This document shows, piece after piece, positions 61,092-64,000 of a DNA stretch of 64,000 bases (position 1 is its first letter; each line of letters opens with the position of its first letter). The stretch comes from Mycobacterium sp. 852013-51886_SCH5428379 (GTDB lineage: Bacteria; Actinomycetota; Actinomycetes; Mycobacteriales; Mycobacteriaceae). Where the stretch lies: positions 26,321 to 90,320 of the forward strand of contig NZ_LZSU01000039.1 of NCBI RefSeq assembly GCF_001665575.1, written 5' to 3'. The notes below the pieces were generated by a model that saw nothing but the letters and a program-made list of their open reading frames with translations, searched no databases and was not told where the DNA came from. The position numbers and the translations under genes are program-made.

Positions 61092-61691
61092 GTGACGAAC
61101 CGGCTGCACGGCGTCGACATCGACGCCCTGGACACCGCGGCGCAGCAGCTGTTCTGGTCGAGACTGCTCGAATCGCCGCCGGCCGGTGAATCCGCTGTGG
61201 AACTGGGCCCAGGCACCCTGCGCTTCGTCGCCGCGGCGCACCCGAAATCGGCCAAGAACCGGCTGCACCTCGACCTCGCGTCCACGTCAGCCGGGCACCA
61301 GATCGAGATCGTCGACCGCGCCCGTGGACTCGGGGCTGTCCCGGTGGACGTCGGGCAACGCGATGTGCCGTGGGTGGTGCTCGCCGATCCGGAGGGCAAC
61401 GAATTCTGCGTGCTCGAACCACGGGACGAATATCTGGGCCTCGGCCCGGTGGCCGCCGTGGTGATCGACGCGCTCGACCCGGCCGCGCAGGCTCGGTTCT
61501 GGTCGGGCGCCACCGGCCTGGAGATCGCCCGCGCAGGGGACGTGGTCGCCTCACTGCGCCAGGACGGCGCCTACTTCGTCGAGTTCATCCGCGTCCCGAC
61601 CGCCACGGCCGGACCGAACCGGGTGCGCCTCCGCGTCCAGGGGCCGGTCGCCCCCACCGATCCGGAGGGCAACGAGATCACCGCGGAGTGA
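61092..61691 (+). CDS. VOC-family (glyoxalase/dioxygenase-like) protein
   Basis: Protein of 199 residues with two VOC modules. Module 1: VDIDALDTAAQQLFWSRLLE, RLHLDLAS and VLADPEGNEFCVLEPRD. Module 2: VVIDALDPAAQARFWSGATG, FVEFIRVPT, RVRLRVQGP and PTDPEGNEI. Metal-ligand positions in module 1 (His/Glu) are partly kept. The substrate is unknown. GTG 61092 fits TACAGT with 6 bases; GTG 61089 is also in frame. The stop overlaps the convergent PepSY gene by 14 bases. Confidence 0.83.
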   Translation: MTNRLHGVDIDALDTAAQQLFWSRLLESPPAGESAVELGPGTLRFVAAAHPKSAKNRLHLDLASTSAGHQIEIVDRARGLGAVPVDVGQRDVPWVVLADPEGNEFCVLEPRDEYLGLGPVAAVVIDALDPAAQARFWSGATGLEIARAGDVVASLRQDGAYFVEFIRVPTATAGPNRVRLRVQGPVAPTDPEGNEITAE

Positions 61692-63078
61692 ATCGTCGCG
61701 CCGCGACCGCCCCGACGACCGCGTCGACCACCACGAACCCCACGAGGGTGAGGCCCAGCAGCGGCAGGAACCATCCGACCGCGACCGCGGCGCCGATGAT
61801 GCCCGCGGCCGCCGCGGGGTGCAGTCGCCGGATCGCGCCACGAATCGGCGCCCTGCCCAACGCCCACGCCGACCCCCGCGTCGGCCGGCGCTGCCACCAC
61901 ATGAGGTAGCCCCGGACGATGACGGTCACCAGGCCCACCGCGACGACGAGCAGCAGCAACTGGTTGAGCAACCCGAACAGCATCCCCATGTGGCCGCGGA
62001 TGCCCCAGTCGGCGAGTTTCGCGATCACCGAGTAGTCCCGCCAGTAGTCGATCTGCCCGGTGACGGTGTAGTCGACGGGGTCGACGGTGGCCGCGTCGGT
62101 GGTCCACCGGTAGGGCTTGTCGATCTCGGTCACGCTCAGGGTCTCCCCCGGCTCGGCGGGCAGCGTGAGCTCCAGCGGCAGGTGCACGCCCGCCCCGGCC
62201 GCCGCGGCGAGCGCCCTGTCGTAGTCGATCGCCGGTGCGCCGTGGTGCTCGTGGCCGGTCGTCGCCGCGTCGTGACCCGCGTGCTCGCCACCGGCCAGCG
62301 CGGTGTCCAGTTGCGGCCGTTGCCAATTCAGGGCGCTGCGGAGATCGGTGACGTGGGCCCCCGCGTACGTCGACCAGGTGATCCCGGTGGCGGACAGGAA
62401 CAGCAGGGCCGCCAGCAACCAGACCCCGGACGCACCGTGCCAGTTCAGGGTTCGGGATCGTCCCGTCATCGAGCGGTCGACGGTGAGGATGCGCGTCGAC
62501 CGCTTCCGACGGCGGTCCCGCACGCTCTTCACCCACCACAGGTAGGCGCCGCCGAGCGCGACCACCCACAGCCACGACGCCGCCACCTCGCTGTAGATCC
62601 GGCCGGGTTCACCGAGGTTCAGATGGCGGTGCAACCCGTCGAGCCAGGTACTCAGGGGGAGATAGCCGAGCCAGGTCGCCTCGTCGCCGAGCACCCGGCC
62701 GCTGTGCGGGTCGACGAACACCGCGCGCAGCAGCTCCGGATCCAGCGACGGGTCGGCGAAGTAGACGCGGGTCGATTCGCGGTCCGTCGCCGCGGGCCGA
62801 AGGCTGTGCACCGCCAGCTCGGGGAACGCGGTGCGGGCGGCGCCCACCTGATCGGACAGCGGAAGGGCCGGGCCGGTGGTGTCGACGGACAGGATGTCGC
62901 CGTAGTAGATCCGTTCGACGGTGGGCGCCAGCGCGTAGAGGCCGCCGGTGATCGCGGCCACCAGGATGAACGGTGCGACGAGCACACCGGCGTAGAAGTG
63001 CAGACGCATGATGAGCGGACGCCAGCTGTGGCGCGGCAGGTGTGGTGGTCGGTCGAGGGTGTTTTCGGGAAGGGTCAC
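61678..63078 (-). CDS. PepSY-associated membrane protein
   Basis: Protein of 466 residues with about four to five membrane helices and a large extracytoplasmic part, of the PepSY_TM (PiuB-like) family: RLHFYAGVLVAPFILVAAITG, LDGLHRHLNLGEPGRI, NWHGASGVWLLAALLFLSAT and GYLMWWQRRPTRG. Family members are linked to iron or copper handling and membrane electron transfer. The His-rich loop GGEHAGHDAATTGHEHHG could bind metal (inference). The start is uncertain: GTG 63078 keeps the conserved N-terminus. It lies downstream of the small membrane gene. Confidence 0.83.
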   Translation of the reverse strand: MTLPENTLDRPPHLPRHSWRPLIMRLHFYAGVLVAPFILVAAITGGLYALAPTVERIYYGDILSVDTTGPALPLSDQVGAARTAFPELAVHSLRPAATDRESTRVYFADPSLDPELLRAVFVDPHSGRVLGDEATWLGYLPLSTWLDGLHRHLNLGEPGRIYSEVAASWLWVVALGGAYLWWVKSVRDRRRKRSTRILTVDRSMTGRSRTLNWHGASGVWLLAALLFLSATGITWSTYAGAHVTDLRSALNWQRPQLDTALAGGEHAGHDAATTGHEHHGAPAIDYDRALAAAAGAGVHLPLELTLPAEPGETLSVTEIDKPYRWTTDAATVDPVDYTVTGQIDYWRDYSVIAKLADWGIRGHMGMLFGLLNQLLLLVVAVGLVTVIVRGYLMWWQRRPTRGSAWALGRAPIRGAIRRLHPAAAAGIIGAAVAVGWFLPLLGLTLVGFVVVDAVVGAVAARRFTPR

Positions 63079-63213
63079 GGAGGGGCCTGTTCGGTCGAGA
63101 AGGGTGCGGCCCAACGGCCGCAGAGGGGGTGGCGTATCGACGCCGTGCAGGACAGCGCTCCGACCGCGGCGAACGCCGCTATCGGTGCAGTGCGAGGTCG
63201 ACCGGCTGTGCGG

Positions 63214-63741
63214 TCAGGACAGCGCCAGGCGAGGCGGCGCCCGCATCCCCCATCCGGAATGGAACAGAACAGGCCGTACGACAACGGCTCTCGTCGCACG
63301 AACCGGTCGCGCGACAGGGCGACCGCGGTGCACGAGGAACAGCGACAGCCAGCACAGGACCGACGCACAGACGACGTAGAGGTGCGTCACCAGGCTGATC
63401 AGCAGGCCGAGCGCGACGGCGGCGACGGTGTGCGCGGCGAACATCGTCGCCGACGGCAGTAGATCGTGCCCGCCGTGGGCGAGCGACAGGGCGATGTGGC
63501 CGAGCACCTGACCCGCGACGAGCGCCGCGGCCAGGGATCCGGCGCGCGACCGGAATCCGTTCATCGCGGCGGCTCCGCTGACGGCGCCGAGTGAACCGCT
63601 GATCAGAAGCACCAGCGCCGCGGCTGCGCCGGACGGCATGGTGCCCGCGACCGCGGTGTGCGCGGCAGCGGTCAGCAGTGCCGAGCACAGGCCGACGAGG
63701 GCGCCGCAGAGTGCGCCCGCGCGAACCGCGGCTGTGCTCAT
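63214..63741 (-). CDS. Multi-span membrane protein of unknown function
   Basis: Protein of 175 residues with about five hydrophobic segments (for example LCGALVGLCSALLTAAAHTAV, GAAAALVLLISGSLGAVSGA, THLYVVCASVLCWLSLFLV), two His residues in GHIALSLAHGGHD and a basic, Arg-rich C-terminus. It resembles small membrane proteins found with PepSY and copper-related genes in actinobacteria, but I do not recognise a named family. ATG 63741 precedes MSTAAVRAGAL. It is probably co-transcribed with the PepSY gene 135 bases downstream. Confidence 0.72.
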   Translation of the reverse strand: MSTAAVRAGALCGALVGLCSALLTAAAHTAVAGTMPSGAAAALVLLISGSLGAVSGAAAMNGFRSRAGSLAAALVAGQVLGHIALSLAHGGHDLLPSATMFAAHTVAAVALGLLISLVTHLYVVCASVLCWLSLFLVHRGRPVARPVRATRAVVVRPVLFHSGWGMRAPPRLALS

Positions 63742-63782
63742 CTGCGGGACACTACCGCCCGACCCAATCGCCTGCGGAGCGC

Positions 63783-63876
63783 GAGTGTGCACTCTGGGCG
63801 CCGAGTGTGAAACGTCGGCGGGAATTCCGCCGCCGGCCCGCCCTGTGCGCACACTCGGCGCCACGAACGCACACTC
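63783..63876. repeat. Nested inverted repeats in a 133-base intergenic region
   Basis: GGCGCCGAGTGT (63797-63808) is inverted exactly at 63851-63862, and GAGTGTGC (63783-63790) is inverted at 63849-63856 and 63869-63876. A further CGGCGG/CCGCCG hairpin is in the loop. It may act as a terminator for the gene at the contig edge. Confidence 0.45.
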
Positions 63877-63981
63877 AGCGGTTGGGCACCTGGATCGGGA
63901 TCGGCACCGGCAGGAACGGCACGGTGACGTACGTCGTCGTCAACGGATTCGTCGTCGTGGTGTAGGTCGGCACCGTAGTAG
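63875..63981 (-). CDS. C-terminal fragment of a Thr/Pro-rich protein
   Basis: On the minus strand a frame runs from the contig edge to the TGA at 63875-63877, giving about 34 residues: a Thr-rich part TTVPTYTTTTNPLTTTYV and an end PFLPVPIPIQVPNR. This is the usual look of tails of mycobacterial exported or membrane proteins. The rest of the gene is beyond the contig end; bases from 63982 on are adapter. Confidence 0.55.
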
Positions 63982-64000
63982 CTGTCTCTTATACACATCT
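63982..64000. other. Nextera transposon (Tn5 mosaic end) adapter sequence
   Basis: The last 19 bases are CTGTCTCTTATACACATCT, exactly the Tn5 mosaic-end adapter used in Nextera libraries. It is residual sequencing adapter, not genomic DNA. Confidence 0.97.

Noticed and set aside
63738..63998. An 86-residue minus-strand protein starting MCIRDS
   Set aside because: Its start lies in sequencing adapter; it overlaps the true small membrane gene and the intergenic repeats.

Overview
The window is high-GC actinobacterial DNA whose gene content and local gene order point to a mycobacterium (Mycobacteriaceae, probably a fast-growing Mycolicibacterium-type species). Key evidence is an iniB-iniA-iniC operon beside an IniR-type regulator, an EtfD-like iron-sulfur reductase and aspC; an rmlA / udgA / dcd / tRNA-Gly neighbourhood; a conserved R2lox oxidase; and very large PGRS-type glycine-rich proteins. 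The species is inferred, not proven. The left edge cuts a gene. The right edge ends in a 19-base Nextera transposon adapter, so it is an assembly end rather than natural sequence.

Layout. 1-8.5 kb (+ strand): the end of a glycine-rich PGRS-like protein, a lipoprotein, then a tight run of zwf, a GH15 glycosidase, a TIGR03085-type protein, an LLM/F420 oxidoreductase and two small membrane proteins with Ser/Thr-rich tails. 8.5-15.7 kb (- strand): an Rv0340-like IniB paralogue, then iniB-iniA-iniC followed closely by an Hsp70/actin-fold membrane ATPase. 15.9-20.2 kb (+): a paralogous Hsp70-fold ATPase and the STAND/LuxR regulator IniR. 20.3-29.9 kb (+): etfD, aspC, a YibE/F membrane protein and a coxS-coxM-coxL-type molybdenum hydroxylase whose large subunit carries an apparent frameshift.

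29.9-37.2 kb (-): rmlA, a SnoaL-like protein, a mycothiol-dependent-type protein, a cytochrome P450, udgA, a proline-rich actin-fold protein (Rv0312-like) and dcd, followed by tRNA-Gly(CCC) on the + strand. 37.3-43.1 kb: a GT87 mannosyltransferase, an NMT1-like lipoprotein, a small secreted protein and a second large AAA/LuxR regulator. 43.4-51.1 kb: a giant signal-peptide-plus-PGRS gene (about 2,568 residues). 51.2-51.9 kb: the remains of an oligopeptide ABC ATPase gene.

51.9-64 kb: a methyltransferase, an AurF-like diiron protein, R2lox with its TetR regulator and a clear promoter-operator, an exported GH16 glucanase, an OYE-family oxidoreductase, an Rv0320-like exported protein, a second Rv0312-like protein, a secreted protein, a VOC protein, a PepSY membrane protein, a small membrane protein and the C-terminal scrap of another gene.

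How it fits together. The central theme is the cell envelope: dynamin-like IniA/IniC, IniB proteins, IniR, four actin/Hsp70-fold proteins with one membrane span and an exported Pro/Thr tail, dTDP-rhamnose and UDP-glucuronate precursors, PGRS surface proteins and exported hydrolases. A repeated TTAGGGG box lies upstream of iniB and upstream of the divergent IniB-like/Hsp70-like pair, and is a candidate target for IniR. Many genes start on GTG or ATG placed 6-8 bases after a TANNNT hexamer, the usual look of leaderless mycobacterial transcripts. I saw no rRNA, CRISPR array, insertion sequence, phage or plasmid module.
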